DNA from: Bacteroidia bacterium | GTDB lineage: Bacteria; Bacteroidota; Bacteroidia; Bacteroidales; Azobacteroidaceae | Direction of reading: 5' to 3' | DNA length: 49,211 nt | Assembly: GCA_026000155.1 (NCBI GenBank) | Contig: BNYG01000016.1 | Coordinates: forward strand, 1-49,211 | In this document: positions 8,955 to 16,565 of the stretch, piece by piece | Position numbering within the stretch: the stretch's first letter is position 1 | How the letters are laid out: the number at the start of each line of letters is the position of its first letter | Made by a program: the position numbers and the translations under genes | Notes under the pieces: model-generated | The model's database searches: none | Told to the model about the DNA's origin: nothing | What the model saw: only the letters and a program-made list of their open reading frames with translations

Positions 8955-10217
8955 ATGCAGACAATTGACAAATTTAACTTTGCAGGGCAAAAAGCATTTG
9001 TGCGCGTTGATTTCAACGTACCATTGGACGAAAAGTTTAACATTACGGACGACACCCGCATCCGGGCAGCTATTCCTACTTTAAAGAAAATTCTAAGTGA
9101 TGGCGGCAGCGTGATTATCGGTTCCCATTTAGGTCGTCCCAAAGGCGTGGACGGTAAATATTCTTTACAACATATCCTGCCGCGTATTTCCGAATTACTG
9201 GGTGTAAAAGTGGAATTCGCTAATGATTGTTTGGGAGAAACAGCGGTAGAAAAAGCAGCCGTTTTAAAAGCCGGAGAAGTGTTGGTGTTGGAAAATCTTC
9301 GTTTCTATGCTGCGGAAGAAGGAAAACCACGCGGTTTGGCCGATGATGCAAGCGACGAAGAAAAAGCTGCTGCTAAAAAAGCGGAAAAAGCCAATCAAAA
9401 AGAAATGGCTAAACAATTGGCTTCGTATGCCACGGTTTACGTAAATGATGCTTTTGGAACCGCTCACCGGGCGCATGCTTCCACCGCTATCATTGCCGAC
9501 CATTTCGATGCCGGCAATAAATTATTTGGTTACCTGATGCAAAACGAAATTGATGCGGTAGAAAAAGTATTGAAAGATACCGCTCGTCCGTTTACCGCTA
9601 TCATGGGTGGATCGAAAGTTTCTTCCAAGATCGACATCATCGAAAATTTATTGACCAAAGTGGATAACCTGATTATTGCCGGTGGAATGACTTATACTTT
9701 CACCAAAGCATTGGGCGGAAAAATCGGTAATTCTATTTGCGAAGATGATAAATTGGATTTGGCTTTGAGCTTGATTCAAAAAGCAAAAGATAACAATGTC
9801 AATTTGGTTTTGGCGGTAGATGCCAAAGCAGCCGACAGTTTCAGCAACGATGCCAATACACAAATCGTTCCCGTAGATGAAATTCCGGATGAATGGGAAG
9901 GTTTGGACATCGGTCCGAAAACCGAAAAACTGTTTGCAGAAGTCATCGAAGCATCTAAAACCATTCTTTGGAACGGACCTACCGGCGTATTCGAATTTGA
10001 TAATTTTGCAGGCGGTTCCAGCGCTGTAGGCGCAGCTATCGTCCGGGCAACCGAAAAAGGCGCTTTCTCTCTGGTAGGCGGCGGCGACTCGGTAGCTTGT
10101 GTCAATAAATTCGGCATTGCCGACAAAATGAGTTATGTATCTACCGGTGGCGGCGCACTCTTGGAATTCATCGAAGGAAAAGAATTACCGGGGATTAAAG
10201 CTATCCGGGGATACTAA
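8955..10217 (+). CDS. pgk: phosphoglycerate kinase
   Basis: This glycolytic enzyme transfers phosphate from 1,3-bisphosphoglycerate to ADP. The 420-residue chain has the 3-phosphoglycerate site ([17 protein letters not shown]), [13 protein letters not shown], the ATP-binding [11 protein letters not shown], and the C-terminal GGGDSVA loop. A lysine- and alanine-rich insert near residues 130-155 ([15 protein letters not shown]) makes it slightly longer than the E. coli enzyme; I recall similar inserts in other Bacteroidetes proteins. It lies 85 bases after serC on the same strand and ends at a strong bidirectional terminator. Confidence 0.97.
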   Translation: MQTIDKFNFAGQKAFVRVDFNVPLDEKFNITDDTRIRAAIPTLKKILSDGGSVIIGSHLGRPKGVDGKYSLQHILPRISELLGVKVEFANDCLGETAVEKAAVLKAGEVLVLENLRFYAAEEGKPRGLADDASDEEKAAAKKAEKANQKEMAKQLASYATVYVNDAFGTAHRAHASTAIIADHFDAGNKLFGYLMQNEIDAVEKVLKDTARPFTAIMGGSKVSSKIDIIENLLTKVDNLIIAGGMTYTFTKALGGKIGNSICEDDKLDLALSLIQKAKDNNVNLVLAVDAKAADSFSNDANTQIVPVDEIPDEWEGLDIGPKTEKLFAEVIEASKTILWNGPTGVFEFDNFAGGSSAVGAAIVRATEKGAFSLVGGGDSVACVNKFGIADKMSYVSTGGGALLEFIEGKELPGIKAIRGY

Positions 10218-10226
10218 ATAAAAGTC

Positions 10227-10503
10227 TGTCATTGCGGGCTTGACCCGCAATCCCATGAACATCGTTAAACACTAATCATGCAAGTGATTGAGCAATAGTG
10301 ATTAACGGTTATCAGCAGATGTCTCTACTCCGCTACGCTCCGGTCGACATGACGGCGTAACCTTTTAGGGAGAGAGGGAAAAAGAGAGAGGAAAAATGGC
10401 GGCTTTGCCGCCATTTTTCCTCTCTCTTTTTCCTATTGTTTTCACCAATGACCCGTCATGTCGAGCAAAGCGAGACATCTACTGATAACCGTTAATCACT
10501 ATT
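10227..10503. repeat. composite palindromic repeat region between pgk and the antiporter gene
   Basis: This gene-free stretch between two convergent genes is almost all repeat. It starts with a 28-nt unit (10227-10254, TGTCATTGCGGG...) that is the exact reverse complement of a segment inside argC (33410-33437) and matches 45251-45278 with one mismatch. Two long inverted arms follow, 10294-10355 and 10453-10503, sharing AATAGTGATTAACGG, TTATCAG, AGATGTCTC and CGACATGACGG; they enclose the 27-bp hairpin at 10377-10433. This looks like a pair of REP/MITE-like units around a terminator. Confidence 0.85.
10377..10433. terminator. bidirectional intrinsic terminator, 27-bp perfect stem
   Basis: Positions 10377-10403 pair perfectly with 10407-10433 around a TTT loop. 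The inner part is GGCGGC/GCCGCC flanked by A5 and T5, so on either strand a GC-rich stem is followed by a T run (ATTTTTCC). It sits between convergent pgk and the CPA2 antiporter gene and would stop transcription from both sides. Confidence 0.85.
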
Positions 10504-10513
10504 ATTCAGCGAT

Positions 10514-12766
10514 TTACAAATTCTTCAGTTTCTTAATATTCCGGTCTTCCCCCACGAGCCAAATAATATCGCCTGCTTCGAAGGTCAAGTCCAATCCGGG
10601 ATTCAATAATGAACTGTTGTTCCGTTCGATACCTACGACTAAACATTCGTAATTTTCTTGCAAACAGGATGTTTTGATATTTTTCCCGACTAAATACGAA
10701 TCCGGTTCCACTAATATTTGCCGCAAGCAAACATTTTCGGCCGGTTTTTCTTTTTCCTTAATATTGGCATATTCTTTCTTCCGCTCTTCTATCCGTTTTT
10801 CAAACACTTCCATTTGTTTATCCGTTCCCAGCACAATCAAACGATCATTCGGATAAATCCGCTCATCCCCATTCGGAATATTAATCTTCGTATCTCCACG
10901 GATAATTTTTACCACATTCACGCCATACACCTGACGGAATTTAAATTCTTTCAAACTTTTTCCGACAATCAGGTAATGCGGTTGGATAAGAAAATCGGAT
11001 AAGTGTAAATCCCTTTCCAATAAGTGATTGGTAAAACCTTGTGAAATGGGCTTTTTCGATTCTTCGTAAGCTTCCTTTTCATTCAGGTTTTCCTTGAAAC
11101 GCCGTTCCATCTTGATGGTTTGATTCCGCAAACGCCGGGATGTCAAAAATAAAATCATAATAATCAGCGCCAGCGTTAACGCAATGACAAAATGAGTATG
11201 GAAGAGCCGGAAGAATACATACATGATTAAACCGGCGCACAGCAACACCCGCAGCACAATCGTAAAAATCAGCGGTCCCCGGTGGCCTTTATTGGTTCGC
11301 CAAAGACGCAGAAACTCAGCCGATTGATCTTGTTTGACAATAATCGTCCGTAAAAAAGGAGAAATCAGCAACAGGATAACGGCGGCAGAAAGCAAATTTC
11401 CTTTGAATCCGGGCAAAAACTCTTGAACCAAAGGAGCGCCATAGCGCAACAGGAAAAAGACGATAATAATACAAATCAGGTAATAGATAATCGTAGAAGT
11501 GATGACACTTTTCAGGAATTTCCGCCATAAATTATTCTGATTGACCGGTTGCGCACCGGAAGCATCCTTGTTCAGGAAATTCTGCCAACTTTCCGGCAGC
11601 GCCCGCTCCAGAAACAGATTGGTCGGCTCTGCCAGTTTCATCATATAAGGTGTTGTGAAAATAGTGATCACGGAAGCCGATACAATAATCTGGTAAAGGG
11701 ATTCTTCAATCACTCCCAAACTCAATCCCAGACTTCCGATGATATACGAAAACTCCCCGATTTGCGTAAGCGAAAAACCGGAAGAAACGGCTGTCCTCAA
11801 ATTCTGACCGGCCAACAGTACGCCTGTTGTGGCAAAAAACATTTGTCCGAGAATAACGACTAAACTGATAATCAGGATAGGAACAATAAATTCCCCCAGA
11901 CTCGTTACCTGAATCATCATTCCGACAGAAACAAAAAATATAGCGCCGAAGAAATTTTTAATCGGCAAAATCATGTGTTCGATCCGTTCCGAATCCAAGG
12001 TTTCCGCTAACATCGAACCCATGATGAAAGCGCCTAAAGCGGAAGAAAAACCGGCGCGGGTAGCCAGATAAACCATTCCGAGGCAAAAAGCGAGCGATAG
12101 AATCAACAGGGTTTCATCGTTGAGGAAAGGCTTCATTTTCCGCAGGAAAGTCGGTATAAGGTAGGTGCCCAACAGGAACCAGAACAACAGGAAAGCGATT
12201 AACTTAAAGATACTGAATAGCATTTCCGTTCCCTCAAACTGCCGACTAACAGCCACCGTCGATAATAAAACCATCAACAATACAGCTACCAAATCTTCGA
12301 TAATCAGCACTCCCAACACAATTCCTGCGAAACTCTTATTACTCAAATGCAAATCTTCAAACACTTTGATGATAATCATGGTAGAAGACATACACAGCAT
12401 CGCCCCCAGGAAAAGACTGGTCATGTGCGACCATCCGAAACAGATACCGGTAAAATAGCCCAATCCGATCATCGAAACCACAATAAATATCGTGGCAATA
12501 AGAGCCGTGGGTCCGACTTTCAGTAATTTTTTGAAACTGAATTCCAATCCCAAACCGAACAAAAGGAAAATAATACCTATATCCGCCCATATTTCAATAT
12601 TCTCGTGTTCCGGATTGGTTTTGGAAATATAAAAAGAAAGGAGTATTCCGGCCACAATATAGGCTAACACAACCGGTTGTTTCAACCATTTGAACAAAAG
12701 CGAAAGAGCGCCTGCAACTACCAAAATCAGCGCTAAATCAGTGATTAATGGAGATAATTCCGACAT
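10514..12766 (-). CDS. CPA2-family cation:proton antiporter with two TrkA-C domains
   Basis: This 750-residue inner-membrane protein has a Kef/CPA2-type exchanger domain (residues ~1-385; GIIFLLFGLGLEFSF, CMSSTMIII, VLIIEDLVAVLL with the conserved acidic pair, and FFVSVGMM). Additional hydrophobic segments follow at about 410-550, after the usual end of the exchanger. The cytosolic C-terminus holds two TrkA-C (RCK-C) domains (about 590-670 and 680-750; the second contains CLVVGIERNN and GDIIWLVG), which in related proteins bind regulatory nucleotides. It probably exports K+ or Na+ against protons. Its stop lies right at the edge of the repeat region shared with pgk. Confidence 0.9.
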   Translation of the reverse strand: MSELSPLITDLALILVVAGALSLLFKWLKQPVVLAYIVAGILLSFYISKTNPEHENIEIWADIGIIFLLFGLGLEFSFKKLLKVGPTALIATIFIVVSMIGLGYFTGICFGWSHMTSLFLGAMLCMSSTMIIIKVFEDLHLSNKSFAGIVLGVLIIEDLVAVLLMVLLSTVAVSRQFEGTEMLFSIFKLIAFLLFWFLLGTYLIPTFLRKMKPFLNDETLLILSLAFCLGMVYLATRAGFSSALGAFIMGSMLAETLDSERIEHMILPIKNFFGAIFFVSVGMMIQVTSLGEFIVPILIISLVVILGQMFFATTGVLLAGQNLRTAVSSGFSLTQIGEFSYIIGSLGLSLGVIEESLYQIIVSASVITIFTTPYMMKLAEPTNLFLERALPESWQNFLNKDASGAQPVNQNNLWRKFLKSVITSTIIYYLICIIIVFFLLRYGAPLVQEFLPGFKGNLLSAAVILLLISPFLRTIIVKQDQSAEFLRLWRTNKGHRGPLIFTIVLRVLLCAGLIMYVFFRLFHTHFVIALTLALIIMILFLTSRRLRNQTIKMERRFKENLNEKEAYEESKKPISQGFTNHLLERDLHLSDFLIQPHYLIVGKSLKEFKFRQVYGVNVVKIIRGDTKINIPNGDERIYPNDRLIVLGTDKQMEVFEKRIEERKKEYANIKEKEKPAENVCLRQILVEPDSYLVGKNIKTSCLQENYECLVVGIERNNSSLLNPGLDLTFEAGDIIWLVGEDRNIKKLKNL

Positions 12767-12804
12767 ATTTTTTGTATTTTGCCGACAAAGTTATAAAAAA
12801 AAAT

Positions 12805-12812
12805 TACTTTTG
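12805..12812 (+). promoter_or_regulatory. -7 box upstream of the phosphopantetheinyl transferase
   Basis: TACTTTTG matches TAnnTTTG. A TTTG at 12778-12781 lies 23 bases before it, slightly further than usual. An ATG at 12748 lies upstream of this box and inside the divergent gene, so the ATG at 12850 is the better start for the coding sequence. Confidence 0.45.
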
Positions 12813-12849
12813 CAATCAAAACGATAAAAATCACGCATCTATTGTATAT

Positions 12850-13443
12850 ATGATACTAAAAGTAGCGCCTGTTTCAGAAACACCGGATGAACTTCTTGCT
12901 CAATTGGAGCAGAAGGATTGGTATATGCCCGCACTTGAAAAAATGAGTACACACCGGCAACGTGAATGGCTTTCTGTGAGGGTTTTATTGAAAAAAACGA
13001 TAGGGGAAGAAAAACAAATCCTTTATACGGAAGCCGGAAAACCAACGCTTGCCGACCAGTCTTATCACATCAGCATCAGTCACACCAAAGGATATGTGGC
13101 CATTGCATTGGATAAAACCCAAGCGGTAGCGATTGATATTGAACATCTTTCGCCCCGTGTAGAAAAAATACGAAGCCGGTTTATGAGTGAAACGGAAGAA
13201 AAACAGTTGTCCAAAACCCGGCCGCTGATTCATTTACTGTTGCATTGGTCGGCCAAAGAAACTTTATTCAAACTCTTAGAAGAAAACGACATCGAATTCA
13301 AGACGCAACTGCATATTCAACCGTTTGAACCGGTGATTGGGGAATGGGGGGATTTTATGGCGTACGAAACCCGGACGGAGAAAAAACGATCTTTCGTTAT
13401 TCATTATTTAGTCACAGAAAAGTATGTAGTGACTAAATGTTAA
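12850..13443 (+). CDS. 4'-phosphopantetheinyl transferase superfamily protein
   Basis: This enzyme family moves the phosphopantetheine arm from coenzyme A to a serine of an acyl or peptidyl carrier protein. The 197-residue protein (from the ATG at 12850) has the magnesium-binding AIDIEH (D96, E98), preceded by ISISHTKGYVAIAL, and the WSAKETLFK motif (133-141), the typical W-x-x-K-E-x-x-x-K signature of the Sfp/AcpT type. The frame is open further upstream to 12748, but that would overlap the antiporter gene and precede the promoter. It is a single gene with no carrier-protein genes nearby. Confidence 0.88.
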   Translation: MILKVAPVSETPDELLAQLEQKDWYMPALEKMSTHRQREWLSVRVLLKKTIGEEKQILYTEAGKPTLADQSYHISISHTKGYVAIALDKTQAVAIDIEHLSPRVEKIRSRFMSETEEKQLSKTRPLIHLLLHWSAKETLFKLLEENDIEFKTQLHIQPFEPVIGEWGDFMAYETRTEKKRSFVIHYLVTEKYVVTKC

Positions 13444-13498
13444 AAATAGTGATACAAAATTAAGAAGGCATTCATTTTTTAATTTACGGATTTGTTAC

Positions 13499-13506
13499 TA
13501 CATTTG
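13499..13506 (+). promoter_or_regulatory. -7 box of the GNAT toxin-antitoxin pair
   Basis: TACATTTG matches TAnnTTTG and lies 31 bases upstream of the small gene at 13538. The -33 region is only a T run, so the match is partial. Confidence 0.4.
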
Positions 13507-13537
13507 CATTGTATAAATACATATAAAATTTATAAAT

Positions 13538-13699
13538 ATGGCAAGAGATATAAAATCAACACCCGTCATAAGGGGAAAAGATGCTATCAGTTTTTATAAA
13601 AAGCTGGAAGAAAATAAGTATAAAAAAGTGGATAAAGATACATTATTGCGGATTGAACAATCAGTTGAATTTTTCAAATCCAAGTCTAAATACAATTAG
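13538..13699 (+). CDS. 53-residue protein, putative antitoxin of a GNAT toxin
   Basis: A short open frame starts MARDIKSTPVIRGKDA and ends KSKSKYN. It lies six bases upstream of a TacT/AtaT-like acetyltransferase gene and behind its own TAnnTTTG box. It is charged, with a lysine-rich C-terminal half that looks helical. Most GNAT toxins are paired with a ribbon-helix-helix DUF1778 antitoxin of about 90 residues; this one is much shorter and I do not recognise that fold in it. The antitoxin role is inferred from gene order and spacing. Confidence 0.6.
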   Translation: MARDIKSTPVIRGKDAISFYKKLEENKYKKVDKDTLLRIEQSVEFFKSKSKYN

Positions 13700-13705
13700 T
13701 ATAAA

Positions 13706-14257
13706 ATGAATATCAAAGAAAAAAGAATTGACCATACTATGATTATCAAACCTTTTGACTGTGGCGATGAAGATTTGAATGAATTTTTGTTGGAAAAATC
13801 CAATAACTATCAAATGGAGTTGTTAGCAACGACTTTTGTATTTGAAGACGAAATAAAAACATTGGCATATTATAGTATATTTAATGATAGTCTTAAAATT
13901 GAAAATATCTCTTTTTCGTCAAAAAATGCCCTTAAAAATTTTATAAGACGCTTAGTTCCTCATCCTAAAAGACATTTAAAACATTATCCTGCTATTAAAA
14001 TTGGTCGGTTGGCTATTTCAAAACAAGCTCAAAAATCGGGATTAGGCAGGAAAATAATGGATACCATAATAGATTATGCCATAAAACAGAATGAAAGATG
14101 TGCGTGTAAGTTTATCTTAGTGGATGCCTACAAAGATGCATTGGGATTTTACGAAAAAATGCAATTCGAATATTTTTCAGAGAATGATCTGAATGATGAA
14201 ACAAGGCAAATGTATTTGGATATTACGCCACTAATAAATGCCCAAAGAGCAAATTAG
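13706..14257 (+). CDS. GNAT-family acetyltransferase, probable TacT/AtaT-like toxin
   Basis: This 183-residue GNAT protein resembles toxins that acetylate the amino group of aminoacyl-tRNA. Features are the N-terminal KPFDCGDEDLNEFL (toxins of this group commonly begin F-x-C-G-x-x-x-L-x-x-F), motif A IGRLAISKQAQKSGLGRKI with the acetyl-CoA loop, and ALGFYEKMQFE near the C-terminus, where the tyrosine matches the position used in catalysis by TacT. It follows the 53-residue gene by six bases, so the pair reads as a TA module. Both genes are more AT-rich than their neighbours, suggesting transfer. It ends nine bases before the convergent PorT-like gene. Confidence 0.78.
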   Translation: MNIKEKRIDHTMIIKPFDCGDEDLNEFLLEKSNNYQMELLATTFVFEDEIKTLAYYSIFNDSLKIENISFSSKNALKNFIRRLVPHPKRHLKHYPAIKIGRLAISKQAQKSGLGRKIMDTIIDYAIKQNERCACKFILVDAYKDALGFYEKMQFEYFSENDLNDETRQMYLDITPLINAQRAN

Positions 14258-14266
14258 GTTAAACCT

Positions 14267-14935
14267 TTACCGCTCTATCAGATAGGCGAGCTTTACTCCG
14301 ATCACCTGATTGTGGGAAGATTGAAAAGTATCAATCCTGCGATTATGGAAGATATCGGATAAGCCGTAATAGTAGCGTCCTTCCAAAATAAAATTCCCGA
14401 TGCCGGTACGAATTTCAATACCTAAGCCGCCGGTCAGTCCATAATCGAATTTCCGTTGAACCTTTTGGTCATAATAAAGGGGAATGAACGGATCCGAGTT
14501 GGGAGGAGTTACGATTTCTTCTTCCAATTCTTTTTCACCGATATTGTAACTTATTTGCGGACCCGCGTTAAATACAAACCGCGCCCGTTTTCCCAAATCA
14601 TAATAAAAATGCATCATTACCGGTAATTCCAGATAAGCCAGCGAACGGGCGTATTTGTTAAAATGTGTCACCGTATCGCTTTCTTCCTTCCATCCCCTCA
14701 AGGCATAATTCAATTCTGCCTGGAGGCCGAAATGTTTTTCCGAAATATACCGGGCAACCAATCCGCCACTTTCCTGCAACAACATCTTTTGGGGCACACT
14801 GGGTGTAAAACTCACATTAGACAAGGTCGCGCCGGCATTGAGTCCGAATGCCCAACTCGGCTGAAATTCAGTCGTTTGTGCATGAACGGCAAAGACCGTA
14901 AATAAAAAAATCCATCCTCCGATAATCTTCTTCAT
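14267..14935 (-). CDS. PorT-like outer-membrane beta-barrel protein
   Basis: This 222-residue protein has a signal peptide (MKKIIGGWIFLFTVFAVHAQ) and alternating-hydrophobicity strands typical of an 8-stranded PorT/OmpW-like barrel (FGLNAGATLSNVSF, HFGLQAELNYALRGW, FVFNAGPQISYNIG, FDYGLTGGLGIEIRTG, FILEGRYYYGLSDIF, VIGVKLAYLI). The ATG at 14977 would put charged residues before the signal peptide and overlap the upstream gene, so 14935 is preferred. It follows the LysM/periplasmic-binding gene by ten bases, so the two are co-expressed. PorT proteins take part in T9SS secretion in Porphyromonas; whether this one does is not shown, though a T9SS cargo gene is close by. Confidence 0.8.
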   Translation of the reverse strand: MKKIIGGWIFLFTVFAVHAQTTEFQPSWAFGLNAGATLSNVSFTPSVPQKMLLQESGGLVARYISEKHFGLQAELNYALRGWKEESDTVTHFNKYARSLAYLELPVMMHFYYDLGKRARFVFNAGPQISYNIGEKELEEEIVTPPNSDPFIPLYYDQKVQRKFDYGLTGGLGIEIRTGIGNFILEGRYYYGLSDIFHNRRIDTFQSSHNQVIGVKLAYLIER

Positions 14936-14945
14936 CTTCTTTTTT

Positions 14946-16502
14946 TTATTTAACCGGATGGGAAGTAATGGTAGCATTCGGTTTGAATTCTACAAAATAA
15001 AGATTGGTATTAATCCATCCGCCCCAGTTATTGATCCGTTCAAAATAAAAATCGGTTTGAATACCGGAATAATTTAACTTATTGATATTCGCATCGTAAG
15101 ATAGACCGTATTGATGGAGCAACTGGATAAAAAACATCCCCGTATCATAACCCAGCAGTCCATACTTCGGATAGGTATTAATCATTTCTTTCGAAAACCA
15201 ACGCTGGTAATTGTTATAAAACGATTTAAACTTCGAGGAAGTAGGATCGGCATAAAAAATACTGTAAAAAGTAGCATTCAAACTGAAAAAATCATTCAGA
15301 TATTCCGCACCGGACACCTGCCAGGCCGGATAGCCGAAAAGAGAAACCGCAATCTGAGGTTTCAATTCCACCACACTCCGCAAGGGAGTAATCAATTTCG
15401 ACAAGGCTTCGGAACCATCATCTGCCGGAATAATCACATTGTTTTTGTTCGCATCCAAAAACGGTAAAATATCAGAATAAAATAACGTTTGATTGTTCAT
15501 TACCTGATAGGAAATGTTTTTAGCCGTTAAATCTTTCTGAACCGTTTTTATAAAATCCATTTTATTGCCCGGTGTACCGGGAATGTAAAAGATAATATTG
15601 GAGTCCTTATACTTATTGCAAAAAGCAGCGGAAGCTTTGGAATACAAGTAAGACTGAGCCGTATTGATTTGATAAACATTGGAATAAGCTAACAATTCGT
15701 CACTTTTGGAAGTAAACGGAATGACATAAGGGATATTATTTTCGGAACTGAAACCGGCTATTAATTTGATTTGTTGGTCGGACAATCCGCCGATAATCAG
15801 ATTGGCTTTTTCTAAGGAAGGTTTCTGAAGGATAGACGACAAGGTAGCTGTATTGGAACCAATATCATAGACTTGCGGAGTGACCGAAATACCTTTCTTC
15901 TTCACCTCTTTCAGCGCCAACAAAAACCCTTCATAATATTCCACCATGCGATTGCCGGTTGTAAAAGGAATGAGCAGAGCCACTTGGATTGCTTCGAGCG
16001 TTTCCGTTTGGGTAGAAGGAGATAGTAACGCATTGGTAACCGTCTGGATATAGTCCTCGCTTGGGCCTGTCATCGGAGCAGTGACCCGATTGGTCGGAAT
16101 CCGGATGATTTTGCCGGTCGTAAACGTTTCGAGCGACAAACCCGGATTGACATCCAGAATATCTTCCCCTTTCATCTGGTACATCCGCGAAACGGAATAC
16201 AAGGTTTCCCTGGCTTGGATGGTATGGTAAAAATAGGAACCCGATTCCTGTGGAATTTTCAACTGGCTTCCGACTTTAATGCCTGCCTCACTACCGGGAT
16301 TTAATTGGTAAATCGCTTCTACAGAGATATTATACATCTTGGAAATGAAGTACACCGTTTGCCCTCCTTCTACCGTATGCAAAAAATAATCCTTATCTTG
16401 CGAAAAAAAATCAGGCTCCGGATAAAATGCTTCTTCCGATTTTACGTTATACAATGGAGTAGCTAACAGTAAAAATAATATAAATAACTTTTGCATCATC
16501 AT
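14946..16502 (-). CDS. LysM-domain protein with periplasmic-binding-protein fold
   Basis: This 518-residue exported protein starts with a signal peptide, then two LysM peptidoglycan-binding motifs (about residues 40-85, HTVEGGQTVYFISKMYNIS; and 91-137, HTIQARETLYSVSRMYQM), followed by a region from about 170 to 470 that resembles type I periplasmic binding proteins (VALLIPFTTGNRMVEYYEGF; LIIGGLSDQQ). LysM should hold it on the cell wall; the second domain may bind a small molecule or may only be structural. It forms an operon with the PorT-like barrel and is divergent from a T9SS cargo gene. Confidence 0.85.
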   Translation of the reverse strand: MMMQKLFILFLLLATPLYNVKSEEAFYPEPDFFSQDKDYFLHTVEGGQTVYFISKMYNISVEAIYQLNPGSEAGIKVGSQLKIPQESGSYFYHTIQARETLYSVSRMYQMKGEDILDVNPGLSLETFTTGKIIRIPTNRVTAPMTGPSEDYIQTVTNALLSPSTQTETLEAIQVALLIPFTTGNRMVEYYEGFLLALKEVKKKGISVTPQVYDIGSNTATLSSILQKPSLEKANLIIGGLSDQQIKLIAGFSSENNIPYVIPFTSKSDELLAYSNVYQINTAQSYLYSKASAAFCNKYKDSNIIFYIPGTPGNKMDFIKTVQKDLTAKNISYQVMNNQTLFYSDILPFLDANKNNVIIPADDGSEALSKLITPLRSVVELKPQIAVSLFGYPAWQVSGAEYLNDFFSLNATFYSIFYADPTSSKFKSFYNNYQRWFSKEMINTYPKYGLLGYDTGMFFIQLLHQYGLSYDANINKLNYSGIQTDFYFERINNWGGWINTNLYFVEFKPNATITSHPVK

Positions 16503-16531
16503 ACATTCTTAAATATGGGGTGTAATTTAGC

Positions 16532-16561
16532 TTGCAAAGTTATAAAAAATTCTTAATTTTG
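16532..16561 (+). promoter_or_regulatory. promoter of the T9SS cargo gene, overlapping a divergent promoter
   Basis: TTG (16532-16534) and TAATTTTG (16554-16561) are 19 bases apart. The ATG follows only four bases after the -7 box, which puts the transcript start at or next to the start codon. On the minus strand TAACTTTG (16542-16535) is a -7 box for the LysM gene, so the two divergent promoters overlap. Confidence 0.5.
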
Positions 16562-16565
16562 AAGC

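Noticed and set aside
12748..12849. 34-codon N-terminal extension of the phosphopantetheinyl transferase
   Set aside because: It would overlap the divergent antiporter start and begins upstream of the -7 box at 12805-12812.
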